Shown here: piece by piece, positions 24,929 to 32,842 of the stretch
Position numbering within the stretch: the stretch's first letter is position 1
How the letters are laid out: each line of letters begins with the position of its first letter
Assembly: GCF_004791695.1 (NCBI RefSeq)
Contig: NZ_SRSO01000036.1
Span: 1 to 44,447, forward strand
DNA from: Flavivirga rizhaonensis
GTDB lineage: Bacteria > Bacteroidota > Bacteroidia > Flavobacteriales > Flavobacteriaceae
Direction of reading: 5' to 3'
DNA length: 44,447 nucleotides
The notes under the pieces: generated by a model
What the model was told of the DNA's origin: nothing
The model's database searches: none
Seen by the model: only the letters and a program-made list of their open reading frames with translations
Translations under genes and position numbers: made by a program

Positions 24929-25529
24929 AAGTGTGTTGTTTTAAAGGTTCTATTGGTTTTCTTGTTTGATCGACGATTAAAATACCATTTGAGGTAACAT
25001 CGACTACTTTTATTATTGTTCCGGATTTTAATTCTACTAATGAATCTGTCAGGGCATCCAGTTCGCGCATAGCGCCTTGAACTCGAACACTTACTTTTCC
25101 CATTTTGGATCGATCGGCACCAATGGTAAGATATACTTCACCAATGGCATCAATCGCATTTTTATAGTTTAAAGTACCACTATCTGTTAGTTTACCCATG
25201 AAATAGAACATGGAGGCCATAATAACCATCATTATTAGTCCGCAGAATATAGAAATGACAATGGTTATGGGCATAGATAAACCAGCATCTATACATGCAA
25301 TACCACTCCATCCAAAAATGGTAAAAAATCCAACTAGGTTTTTAAAAGTGATAAATTGAAACCCAATTCCTGTGTCTCCATCAATTTCAGAATCTATATC
25401 TCCAACTCCGTCAGCATCGCCTCCAGTAAAAGATAATATCATTACGATTGTGAAAATCAGTGACCCAATGATAGCAATTAGCCAATATATTTTTGGAAAT
25501 AATTCTAAGTTTGAAAACCACTCTAGCAT
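24897..25529 (-). CDS. NfeD-like (YuaF-type) membrane protein
   Basis: 210 residues with an N-terminal membrane helix (~13-33), a short acidic loop (GGDADGVGDIDSEIDGDTG), two more helices (~65-110), and a C-terminal OB-fold-like domain (AIGEVYLTIGADRSKMGKVS…LVELKSGTIIKVVDVTSNGILIV) typical of NfeD partners. NfeD-like proteins accompany flotillins or stomatins. Upstream of and overlapping the flotillin gene, so an operon. The upstream side is a gene-free stretch with a ketoacyl synthase relic. Confidence 0.8.
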   Translation of the reverse strand: MLEWFSNLELFPKIYWLIAIIGSLIFTIVMILSFTGGDADGVGDIDSEIDGDTGIGFQFITFKNLVGFFTIFGWSGIACIDAGLSMPITIVISIFCGLIMMVIMASMFYFMGKLTDSGTLNYKNAIDAIGEVYLTIGADRSKMGKVSVRVQGAMRELDALTDSLVELKSGTIIKVVDVTSNGILIVDQTRKPIEPLKQHTYEITDNSGRA

Positions 25530-25597
25530 AGTTTGAGAATTAAAAATTAATGATTTAAATGTAAGACTATTTGAATAAGCTTACAATTTATTTTGAA

Positions 25598-25860
25598 AGT
25601 AAAATAGAAACCACATTTCCTGAAAAAACCAACGGTATTTATAAGGATATTTCTTATTTTTTTAGGAGTGTTTTTATTATCATATATGGCACACCAATAA
25701 ATTCTTGATACTGTAACATTAAAACAGCAAGTTCAATATTTAAAGCTCCAGATGCTCCAAAGGAGTGACCTATCTTCCTCTTATATGTAGTCAAAACTGA
25801 TTTTTTGTTACAATTTTTTTAAGCTGGCTTATATTCTGAGAAATTATCTTTTATAACATC
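25598..25860 (-). pseudogene. Decayed copy of the 3' end of the ketoacyl synthase gene
   Basis: This part of the 510-bp gene-free stretch aligns with 27545-27810, the last ~88 codons of the ketoacyl synthase gene, on the same strand. Shared blocks include TAACATTAAAAC, GCTCCAAAGG and TGTGACCTATCTTCC. Identity is roughly three quarters by eye, with at least one frameshift (an extra base near CATTTCCT). Nothing of the 5' two thirds is present. The remainder, 25861-26041, is AT-rich and shows no other feature. Confidence 0.8.
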
Positions 25861-26041
25861 GAAAATTATAATCATGAGATGGTAAATATTCAGTTTTAAA
25901 ATTACTACAATAGCAATTATTAAAAATTAGTTATTAGTCACTTAAAAATTTAACGAATGGATACTCATTTTATAATAAGAAACGTAAACTGTTATTTATA
26001 ATTTAAAATAATAATTAGTATTTTTAGAAAAATAGTTTATT

Positions 26042-27529
26042 ATGAAATTCTTAAAAAGAACTCTTTTACTTTTAATTATTTTAATATTTGGTTGTAAAGA
26101 GAATGGCTCTAAAGTTATCATTAGTGGTAATATAAAAGCAGATACTCCTTATATAGTTGCTTTTACAACCCCAATTAATGAAGCTGCTTATAGTCCTTTT
26201 AAAGAAAAAATAACTCCAGATTCTTTAGGTAATTTTCAAATCAAACTTCCTTTAGAAAAAGCTGCTTTTGTAAAACTAGTCATAACCAAAGAAGATGGTT
26301 TTCAACAAATAACAAATACAACTTTGATAGTAGAACCTGATAAAAAATATATCTTAAATTTTGATTTAAATAAAAAGGATAAAAATGAAATTACGAGTAT
26401 CAATGGTTTTAATAAACTAGCTCAACAAGAACTTAATAAAATAAATAATCCTATTCATATCCAAGTGGGAGCTAGACCATTTTTTAAAGATTCGATTGCT
26501 TCAGTGATTGTGTCAAAGGTAGATTCCTTAAGGTATATTGATATTTCAAAGTTTGAAAATCTTTACAAAAAAGATAGTATTTCTAAAGCTTTTTTTGAAT
26601 TGTTAAAGTTAGATAGGGCATATTATTATGAAGCTTTAAAAGGAACAATTGGCTTTGTTAAATTTTTAATGAACGAAAGAACTAAGGGCATGTTTAATAG
26701 CGAGATTAAAACTATGTGGGAATCATGTTTTGAAAACGATTTGCTTACGCGATCTGATTTTCAGAATACAGAGTGGGGCTTTGCTTTTGCAGAAAATTAT
26801 TTGTATTATAAAGGCTATGAGACTGTAAACTTTGATTTCGAAAAGTTTAATTCCAGAAAGTATTCATCGTGGATTACAGAATCAATAAATCTAGTTGATA
26901 CGTTACTTCCTAAAAGTAGATTAGAATTTTATAAAGCTGCTTTTTTGTTCAATAACTTAATACAAAAGAATTATGAAAAAGAATTGGTAACTGTTTTTAA
27001 TGATTTCAAAAAAGAATTTCCTAGTAGTAGTTATACAAAATATCTAAATCCTATGATAAACGAAGTAATAGGATTTCATGAAGCAATAAAAGAACCTTTT
27101 AGTGAAGACATTAGATTTGTGAAAGATTATGAAGGCTTTAATAGTTTTGATGAGGTTCTAAAATCATTGAAAGGAGAGAAATTATATGTGGATTTTTGGG
27201 CAACATGGTGTGGACCTTGCAAAAAAGAATTTAAACACAGTCAAGAATTAAAAAAATTATTAAGTAAATACAATTATAAAAGTCTTTATGTTTCTATAGA
27301 CCGTGAAGAAAAACATCAGCAGTGGTTAGATATGGTTAAATTTTACAATTTGCATGGAACTCATTTAAGGGCTAACGAAGTATTATCTAAAGAGATTAGT
27401 GAAATGGGGGTAAATTATATTCCAAGATATTTTTTGGTAGATGAAGAAGGGCATATTATAGAAAATAAAGCTAAAAATCCTTCTCAATTAGAAGCTTTAG
27501 AAAAACAATTAATTCAACTAAATCGTTAG
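26042..27529 (+). CDS. TlpA-like thioredoxin-fold lipoprotein
   Basis: 495 residues. A lipoprotein signal ends IFGC (Cys18). An N-terminal DUF4369-like beta domain (~24-120, VIISGNIKADTPYIVAFTTP) and a helical middle lead to a C-terminal thioredoxin fold with YVDFWATWCGPCKKEF (active-site CGPC near residue ~390) and the cis-Pro region VNYIPRYFLVDEEGHI. It is a periplasmic thiol-disulfide protein of the TlpA/ResA type. Domain order is common in Bacteroidota. It sits between the intact ketoacyl synthase gene and its relic, ends 2 bp from the former, and reads the opposite way. Confidence 0.85.
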   Translation: MKFLKRTLLLLIILIFGCKENGSKVIISGNIKADTPYIVAFTTPINEAAYSPFKEKITPDSLGNFQIKLPLEKAAFVKLVITKEDGFQQITNTTLIVEPDKKYILNFDLNKKDKNEITSINGFNKLAQQELNKINNPIHIQVGARPFFKDSIASVIVSKVDSLRYIDISKFENLYKKDSISKAFFELLKLDRAYYYEALKGTIGFVKFLMNERTKGMFNSEIKTMWESCFENDLLTRSDFQNTEWGFAFAENYLYYKGYETVNFDFEKFNSRKYSSWITESINLVDTLLPKSRLEFYKAAFLFNNLIQKNYEKELVTVFNDFKKEFPSSSYTKYLNPMINEVIGFHEAIKEPFSEDIRFVKDYEGFNSFDEVLKSLKGEKLYVDFWATWCGPCKKEFKHSQELKKLLSKYNYKSLYVSIDREEKHQQWLDMVKFYNLHGTHLRANEVLSKEISEMGVNYIPRYFLVDEEGHIIENKAKNPSQLEALEKQLIQLNR

Positions 27530-27531
27530 CT

Positions 27532-28722
27532 TTATGTTTTAGATAACAAAATACTAACTGCATTTCCTCCAAAACCAACAGCATTTACAAGAATATTTTT
27601 TATTCTTTTTGGTGTTTCTTGATTTTCTAAATAAGGAATACCAATAAATTTTTGATTTTGTAACATTAAAACTGCAAATTCAATATTCAGAGCCCCGGAA
27701 GCTCCAAAGGTGTGACCTATCTTCCATTTGTTCGTAGTTAAAGCAGGTGTTTTGTTACAAAATATTTTTTCTATAGCTCTATATTCTGAAAGATCGCCTT
27801 TTACAGTTCCAGGTGCATGCATTACAATAATATCAATATCGTTAGGATTTAATCCACCTAAAGCCATTTGCATCGATTTTTGAAAACATTGAGCATCACT
27901 CGAAATAGAAATATTATGCTCTAAAATTTCAGTGGCATAACCAACCCCTTTTATAATGGCCAAAGCATTTTCTTTTTCACCTGTTTCCAAGCAAGCCATT
28001 GAGGCACCTTCCCCTAAAACCATGGTGTTTTGTTTTTTTTCAAGATCTAAAGCGAGGCAAGGAAAAGATTCTTCGCTGCGCTCTGAATGACAAGGATCAC
28101 TTAATTTGTTTTTTGAATATATTTTGAGTGCTCGCATTTGTGCAATGGTAAATGGCGTAAGAGGGGCTTCGCTACCTCCAACTAAAAATTTATTACACAT
28201 ACCAGAATTTATCCATGCAATACCATTAAGCATGGCATGTAAGGCAGTAGAGCAAGTTATTGAATGGCTAATTTCGGGACCTTGTGTTTGTAAATCGTGA
28301 GCGACCCAAGACGAAATATTACCTAATGTGGTTGTGGGCGAGCTTAATGTCTGGGTTTTATTTTTTTCAAGAAAATCTTTGTGATAGGTTTCAAAAAGTT
28401 CTGTAGCGCCACGGGATGATCCGATATTAATTCCAAAATTGTCTGAACCATTCCAACCAGCTTGTTTTATAGCATGTCGAGAAGCATAAATAGCAAATAA
28501 AACAGTATCATCAAGAGATTTGTATTTGGAATCTGATTCTCGTAATAATGTAATATACGCTTTAGCATCTTTAGGAATTTCAGCAACTAAAGCCTTTTCG
28601 TTATCAAATAATTTTTCTGAAAGACAATGTTTATCGTTTTGATAACTGTTCCATGCGTCATCTAGAGATTTTCCTAACGGAGAAATGGATGAAATAGCGG
28701 TTATGGAGATTGGTTTTTGCAA
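27532..28722 (-). CDS. Beta-ketoacyl synthase of the biotin cluster
   Basis: 396 residues of thiolase fold. The catalytic triad is Cys157 (SITCSTALHAM), His302 (MHAPGT) and His337 (KWKIGHTFGASG), so it should condense. The N-terminus ITAISSISPLG and the end VNAVGFGGNAVSIL are FabF-like. It is the last gene of the bioF-bioD-bioA run, which suggests a role in making the pimeloyl thioester, like BioZ or a dedicated KAS; that is inference. Residues 208-219 (SDPCHSERSEES) are encoded by a hairpin repeat inserted in frame, between KNKL and FPCLALDLEKK. A decayed 3' copy lies at 25598-25860. Confidence 0.8.
   Translation of the reverse strand: MQKPISITAISSISPLGKSLDDAWNSYQNDKHCLSEKLFDNEKALVAEIPKDAKAYITLLRESDSKYKSLDDTVLFAIYASRHAIKQAGWNGSDNFGINIGSSRGATELFETYHKDFLEKNKTQTLSSPTTTLGNISSWVAHDLQTQGPEISHSITCSTALHAMLNGIAWINSGMCNKFLVGGSEAPLTPFTIAQMRALKIYSKNKLSDPCHSERSEESFPCLALDLEKKQNTMVLGEGASMACLETGEKENALAIIKGVGYATEILEHNISISSDAQCFQKSMQMALGGLNPNDIDIIVMHAPGTVKGDLSEYRAIEKIFCNKTPALTTNKWKIGHTFGASGALNIEFAVLMLQNQKFIGIPYLENQETPKRIKNILVNAVGFGGNAVSILLSKT
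28066..28091 (-). repeat. REP-like element inside the ketoacyl synthase gene
   Basis: Plus-strand AGATTCTTCGCTGCGCTCTG then AATGAC; arms ATTC and GAAT can pair. It codes for the CHSERSEES peptide in frame. Same family as 32289-32314 and 20193-20218. Confidence 0.75.
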
Positions 28723-28888
28723 GATTTTAAACTTTAGACAAAAGTAAGTCTTATTGTATTTATTTCACATGGTTTTATCAAATAAAACGGATGGCGAATG
28801 GGTTTATGAAAAACTATATATTTTAATAAAAGAAACGTATGAGGAAATTAATTTGTTGAACAAAGATTTATAAGGAATTTAACTATGG

Positions 28889-30154
28889 TTAAACAATATC
28901 TAAAGCATCTTCAATAACTTGATAGATTTTTTGTAGTTGCTCCTTTGTAATCGTATAAGGTGCTTGAATATAAATAGTGTTCCCTAAAGGACGCAGAAAC
29001 ACACCATGGTCTAAGAAAAATTTAAACAGTTTATCTCGTAAATTACCGTAACGTTTCATTTCTATGTTTAAATCCAGAGCGAAAATAACCCCTGTTTGTC
29101 GTGTGGATTTTACTTTTGGGTGCGTTTTTATATATATATTAAATGCTTTATGAGAAGCAATAATGGTTTTTATATTTTGCTGAATAGTTTCAGATTGTAA
29201 TAATTCTATGCTTGCTAAAGCAGCAGTACAGGCTAATGGATTTGCCGAATACGTATGCCCGTGGAACAAACCTTTTTTTATGTCATCGCTATAGAAAGCT
29301 TTGTAAATGTCTTCAGAACATGTAGTAAGCGCCATAGGAACTAAACCACCAGTTAAGGCTTTACTTAAACACATAATATCTGGTTTTATGTCTATATAAT
29401 CTGATGCAAAATATTTTCCTGTTTTTCCAAAGCCCGTCATAACTTCATCGGCAACAGTAACAATATTATGTTTTTTACAAAACCCTAAAATAGTATTTAA
29501 CCCTTCCGAATCATACATTTTCATGGCTGCCGCGCCCTGTACTAAAGGCTCGTAAACAAAACCAGCCACTTTATTGGTTTCTGCTATGGAGTTTAAAGTG
29601 TTTAAAATAGCTTCGTTATTTTCTCCGTTTGGGGTTGGAATTCGTTTTACCTCTAAAAAGAAATCTTCAAAAGGACCGTTGTAAACCGATAATCCAGACA
29701 CGCTCATAGCACCAAAAGTATCGCCATGAAACCCATCTTCAAAAGCAATAAGCGTGTTGCGTTTTTCTCCTTTATTAAAATGAAATTGCAAGGCCATTTT
29801 AATCCCAATTTCAATAGAGGTTGATCCATTATCACTAAAGAAAATTTTGTTTTGATTGTCGGGCAAGATTTTAATGAGTGCTTCGGATAATTTTATAGCA
29901 GGCTCATGAGTAAAGCCACTAAAAACCACTTGATCTAATTGTTGCATTTGAGTAGCAACACGACTAGTTATATATTCGTTACAATGCCCATACATGCAAG
30001 TGTACCATGAAGCAATAGCATCAATATATTTGTTACCATCCTCATCATATAAAATACATCCTTTTGCTTTGGTTATGGCAATAGTTTCTGGGTGCAATTT
30101 GTGTTGCGTTAAGGGGTGCCAGAGGTGTTTTTTGTCGCGGGCTTTTAAGCTCAT
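28889..30154 (-). CDS. bioA: Adenosylmethionine-8-amino-7-oxononanoate aminotransferase
   Basis: 421 residues from MSLKARDKKHLWHPLTQHKL. BioA landmarks: ASWYTCMYGHCN, FFSDNGSTSIEIGIKM, FEDGFHGDTFGAMSVSG, EPLVQGAAAMKMYD, VADEVMTGFGKTGKYFA and LSKALTGG with the PLP lysine; end QAPYTITKEQLQKI. It makes DAPA from KAPA using SAM. The frame runs 10 codons further (to 30184), but those codons (LKQVQHDET) come from a hairpin repeat that ends just before MSL, so the later start is preferred. Order in the transcript: bioF, DUF2007, bioD, GIY-YIG, bioA, ketoacyl synthase. Confidence 0.95.
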   Translation of the reverse strand: MSLKARDKKHLWHPLTQHKLHPETIAITKAKGCILYDEDGNKYIDAIASWYTCMYGHCNEYITSRVATQMQQLDQVVFSGFTHEPAIKLSEALIKILPDNQNKIFFSDNGSTSIEIGIKMALQFHFNKGEKRNTLIAFEDGFHGDTFGAMSVSGLSVYNGPFEDFFLEVKRIPTPNGENNEAILNTLNSIAETNKVAGFVYEPLVQGAAAMKMYDSEGLNTILGFCKKHNIVTVADEVMTGFGKTGKYFASDYIDIKPDIMCLSKALTGGLVPMALTTCSEDIYKAFYSDDIKKGLFHGHTYSANPLACTAALASIELLQSETIQQNIKTIIASHKAFNIYIKTHPKVKSTRQTGVIFALDLNIEMKRYGNLRDKLFKFFLDHGVFLRPLGNTIYIQAPYTITKEQLQKIYQVIEDALDIV

Positions 30155-30160
30155 AGTTTC

Positions 30161-30184
30161 GTCATGCTGAACTTGTTTCAGCAT
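30161..30184. repeat. Hairpin repeat, 3' flank of GIY-YIG gene
   Basis: GTCATGCTGAACTTGTTTCA then GCAT. ATGCTGAA (30164-30171) pairs with TTCAGCAT (30177-30184) over 8 bp with a 5-base loop. Its 17-base core TGCTGAACTTGTTTCAG recurs in reverse complement at 30495-30511. Confidence 0.8.
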
Positions 30185-30193
30185 CGCATTATG

Positions 30194-30472
30194 TTAATAA
30201 TCTAAAGTTTTTAAAGTTGGATTCAATTCTTTGATCAAATTGAGTTTCCATTCTTTGTGCCAATTTTTTAATTGTTTTTCTCTGGCAATTGCTTGTTCAA
30301 TATCTGAAAACTCTTCGAAATAGATTAAATCTTTTATGTTGTATTTTTTAGTGAATTTTGAAGCAGTTTCATCATAATGTTCTTCTAACCGTTTTGATAG
30401 ATTTGCTGTAATTCCAATATAAAATGTAGTTCTGTATTTATTTGTTAATATGTATACGTAGCTTGATTTCAT
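30194..30472 (-). CDS. GIY-YIG nuclease family protein
   Basis: 92 residues of single-domain GIY-YIG (UPF0213/YhbQ-like) type. Motifs in order: YVYILTN (GIY position, 5-11), FYIGIT (YIG, 17-22), Arg28 with LEEH (29-32), and catalytic Glu65 in AREKQLKNWHKEWKL, ending NPTLKTL. All expected catalytic residues are present, so it could cut DNA. It interrupts the biotin cluster between bioD and bioA and is bounded by inverted copies of a hairpin repeat (30165-30181 and 30495-30511), leaving under 20 bp on each side. This suggests it arrived as part of, or as a partner to, those repeats. It may be read through from the bio promoter. Confidence 0.9.
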   Translation of the reverse strand: MKSSYVYILTNKYRTTFYIGITANLSKRLEEHYDETASKFTKKYNIKDLIYFEEFSDIEQAIAREKQLKNWHKEWKLNLIKELNPTLKTLDY

Positions 30473-30488
30473 ATTTATTATGTGACAC

Positions 30489-30530
30489 GAAATACTGAAA
30501 CAAGTTCAGCACGTGCAAGTTCAGTGTGAC
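30489..30530. repeat. 42-nt repeat between GIY-YIG gene and bioD
   Basis: Begins GAAATACTGAAACAAGTTCA and has the perfect palindrome GCACGTGC in the centre, with CAAGTTCAG directly repeated (30501-30509, 30516-30524). About 83% like 31579-31620 over all 42 positions; it contains the reverse complement of the 17-base core of 30165-30181. Confidence 0.8.
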
Positions 30531-30535
30531 GAAAC

Positions 30536-31144
30536 TTACAACCTATCTTTAAATAATTCGGCATATTCACTCACTACATTTTTATCAAAATAAGGCTCTT
30601 CATTAATACGTCCAATAACAGGGGCTTTTGTCATTTTATAAATGATACCCTCAGTGGTTTTATGTTCATTACCACTAAAAATAATAGAGACGTCGAACCC
30701 TTTTTCTTTTAAAGCATTTACCGTTAACAGAGTGTGATTAATACTTCCAAGATAATGCCTGGAAACAACAATCACTTTATAATCAGGTTTAATAAGGTCT
30801 AAAATAGTTTGCGTATCATTTATGGGTACTAGTAACCCACCTGCGCCTTCAATGACTAAATGATTTTTAGTTTTTGGGGCATTAATCTGCTTTATATCAA
30901 TTGAAACCCCATCAATAGCTGCTGCTGCATGAGGACTCATAGGGGTTTCTAAGGCATAACTATTTGGGTGAATTTTAGACTTGGTATTGGTGATAAGTTT
31001 TTCAACGGTATGCTTATCGTCATGTTCTAATTCTCCCGCTTGAATCGGCTTCCAATAGTCAGCGTGCAAAGCTTCAGTTACTATAGCTGAGACAATAGTT
31101 TTACCAACATCGGTAGATATTCCTGTGATGAAATATGTTTTCAT
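30536..31144 (-). CDS. bioD: Dethiobiotin synthetase
   Basis: 202 residues, standard length is about 200-220. P-loop TGISTDVGKT (4-13), EGAGGLLVPIN (the carboxylating-site loop), YWKPIQAGE and GRINEEPYFD near the end. It closes the ureido ring of DAPA with CO2 and ATP. Its ATG overlaps the DUF2007 gene stop by four bases (ATGA). A repeat (30489-30530) begins 5 bp after its stop. Confidence 0.93.
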   Translation of the reverse strand: MKTYFITGISTDVGKTIVSAIVTEALHADYWKPIQAGELEHDDKHTVEKLITNTKSKIHPNSYALETPMSPHAAAAIDGVSIDIKQINAPKTKNHLVIEGAGGLLVPINDTQTILDLIKPDYKVIVVSRHYLGSINHTLLTVNALKEKGFDVSIIFSGNEHKTTEGIIYKMTKAPVIGRINEEPYFDKNVVSEYAELFKDRL

Positions 31145-31554
31145 TTTAAATCGAATTCTGTTTTACAATCTTCGCATTTATACTTGTGTTTTGTATAAAA
31201 AGGAAGTGAAGAAAATAAAAACCCAAAAATAAACCAGAATAATGATTTAACATCTTTTATTGTAGAAAATAATTCGACTTTTTCACTTTTACAATTTGGA
31301 CAATTGATGGTGTTACCTTCATCATCAAGAGAATATTTTTTAATAGTATCTAAAATATGTTGCGCCTTTAATGCCTGACGTGATAATACTTTTAGCTTAA
31401 CACCTCCTATAGCATTACTTACCAATGGGTCTGTATCTATAGTTAAGTGGTCTGACAGAAAAACTTGAATGCCTTCTGCTTCTAACCGCCCTTTAATAAT
31501 TTGCGCTTCAGATGAATATTGAAATCTGGCTATTGTTTTAAACGTATCACTCAT
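31141..31554 (-). CDS. DUF2007-domain protein with zinc ribbon and membrane segment
   Basis: 137 residues from MSDTFKTIARFQYSSEAQI. The N-terminal ~75 residues are a DUF2007-type ferredoxin-like fold (SSEAQIIKGRLEAEGIQVFL). A CPNC…CEDC pair (zinc ribbon) flanks a hydrophobic stretch (SLFWFIFGFLFSSLPFY). Function is unknown. Some DUF2007 proteins are linked to signal transduction, but nothing here shows that. An 18-codon longer frame (to 31608) is encoded by the hairpin repeat and is not used. It overlaps bioD by 4 bases. Confidence 0.65.
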   Translation of the reverse strand: MSDTFKTIARFQYSSEAQIIKGRLEAEGIQVFLSDHLTIDTDPLVSNAIGGVKLKVLSRQALKAQHILDTIKKYSLDDEGNTINCPNCKSEKVELFSTIKDVKSLFWFIFGFLFSSLPFYTKHKYKCEDCKTEFDLK

Positions 31555-31578
31555 AAAATAGTTTTCGAAAGTTTTAAT

Positions 31579-31620
31579 GAAATACTGAAACAGGTTTAGT
31601 AAAAGCAAGTTCAGTATGAC
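31579..31620. repeat. 42-nt repeat at the end of bioF
   Basis: Copy of 30489-30530 (about 83% identity, same orientation) with GAAATACTGAAACAGGTTTA at its left end. Its right end supplies the last codons and stop of bioF (TKSY then TGA). Confidence 0.8.
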
Positions 31621-32762
31621 TTTGTCATAAAAATAGTAAGTCCTTTTAAAACTTCGGATATGTCTTCTTCAGAATTAAACGCATGTAAACAAAAACGCAA
31701 TCGTTCTTGTTCTTTTGGAACTGTTGGTGATAATATAGGTTTTATATTAAAACCGTGTTCTTGAAACTTTCGGGCAATTAGTTTCACAGCATCATTCCCG
31801 GAAATAATACAGCAATGAATAGGAGAATGACTTTCTATAAAATAGTTTTGAAGCCCATTTTTAATAATCTCACTTTTAAAATGAGTAATATTTTTATGAA
31901 GTTGTTCTCTGTTCTGGGTTAAAACCAATTCATGATAAGCCGAATGAATAGTAGCTAAAGTATGAGGTGTTAGAGCCGTAGTATAGATAAAACTTCGAGC
32001 AAAATTCACCAAATACTGCTTTAAAGAGTCACTTCCTAAAATCGCAGCACCATGCGTACCAATGGCTTTTCCAAAAGTGATAATTCGGGCAAAAATGTCC
32101 TTTTCTAATTTTAAATACTGGACTAAACCAACACCGTGTTCTCCCAAAATACCAACGGCATGCGCTTCATCTACAATTAATAAGGCATGGTGTTTTTTAC
32201 ATAGTTGGACTATTCTTTTTAAATCTGGTGAATCACCATCCATTGAGAAAATGGATTCTGTAACAACATAAGTATTCGTTTTTTGTGAGACCTCTCGACT
32301 GCGCTCGAGGTGACATTTTAGATCCTCCGAATCATTATGCTTAAACTTATAAGCTTTGGCATTAGAGAGTTTTATACCATCACGAATGGAAGCATGACTA
32401 TATTCGTCGTATAAAATAATATCTCCACGTTGCGGAACAGCAGAGAAGAACCCCAAATTAGCATCGTAGCCTGAATTAAAAATTAAGGTAGATTCGCTAT
32501 TATGAAAATTAGATAATAAGGATTCAACAATATTGAAAAGCGGATGGTTTCCAGAAAGTAACCTTGAGCCTGTTGCCCCATTATGAATCATATTATGTCC
32601 AACTAAAAACTCATGAGTATTATTAAAAATGATTTCAGATTTTGAAAATCCTAAATAATCGTTAGAGGAAAAATCGATTAAATTATTTTGAGTTCCTAGT
32701 TGGCGTAAGGCATTATTAGCTTTACGTTCTTCAAGTTTTTGATATAGTTTTTTAGGAAACAT
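31611..32762 (-). CDS. bioF: 8-amino-7-oxononanoate synthase
   Basis: 383 residues of alpha-oxoamine synthase. Landmarks: FSSNDYLGFS, GATGSRLLSGNHPLF, FNSGYDANLGFF, YDEYSHASIRDGI, SIFSMDGDSPDL, VDEAHAVGILGEHGVGL and ITFGKAIGTHGAA with PLP Lys232. It condenses pimeloyl-CoA/ACP with alanine. Residues 149-160 (KCHLERSREVSQ) are extra sequence encoded by a hairpin repeat inserted in frame between the SIRDGIKLSNAKAY and TNTYVVTESIFS strands. The C-terminal TKSY comes from another repeat. A TATCTTTA box lies 4 bp before the ATG. First gene of the cluster. Confidence 0.95.
   Translation of the reverse strand: MFPKKLYQKLEERKANNALRQLGTQNNLIDFSSNDYLGFSKSEIIFNNTHEFLVGHNMIHNGATGSRLLSGNHPLFNIVESLLSNFHNSESTLIFNSGYDANLGFFSAVPQRGDIILYDEYSHASIRDGIKLSNAKAYKFKHNDSEDLKCHLERSREVSQKTNTYVVTESIFSMDGDSPDLKRIVQLCKKHHALLIVDEAHAVGILGEHGVGLVQYLKLEKDIFARIITFGKAIGTHGAAILGSDSLKQYLVNFARSFIYTTALTPHTLATIHSAYHELVLTQNREQLHKNITHFKSEIIKNGLQNYFIESHSPIHCCIISGNDAVKLIARKFQEHGFNIKPILSPTVPKEQERLRFCLHAFNSEEDISEVLKGLTIFMTKSY
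32289..32314 (-). repeat. REP-like element inside bioF
   Basis: Plus-strand GACCTCTCGACTGCGCTCGA then GGTGAC; CCTC pairs with GAGG around the core. Codes in frame for HLERSREV. Confidence 0.75.
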
Positions 32763-32779
32763 GGGGTAAAGATACTAAA

Positions 32780-32812
32780 AGACCTGTCAGGTTTTAAAAA
32801 CCTGACAGGTCT
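32780..32812. repeat. 33-bp near-perfect palindrome upstream of bioF
   Basis: AGACCTGTCAGGTTTT (32780-32795), one central A, then AAAACCTGACAGGTCT (32797-32812): a perfect 16-bp stem. Each arm contains ACCTGWCAGGT, itself a palindrome. It lies about 18 bp upstream of the bioF start and could be a dispersed palindromic repeat, a terminator-like hairpin or an operator. It does not look like a BirA site. Confidence 0.7.
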
Positions 32813-32842
32813 AATCTGTGAGTGTAAAATATCTTTATTTTG

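Noticed and set aside
28769..28873. 34-codon plus-strand ORF between ketoacyl synthase and bioA
   Set aside because: Short, no recognisable motif and no promoter; could be a gene scrap but not supportable.
30155..30184. Ten-codon N-terminal extension of bioA
   Set aside because: Encoded by the hairpin repeat (LKQVQHDE); BioA homology starts at MSLKARDKK.
31555..31608. 18-codon extension of the DUF2007 gene
   Set aside because: Encoded in part by the 42-nt repeat; MSDTFKTIARFQY is the expected start.
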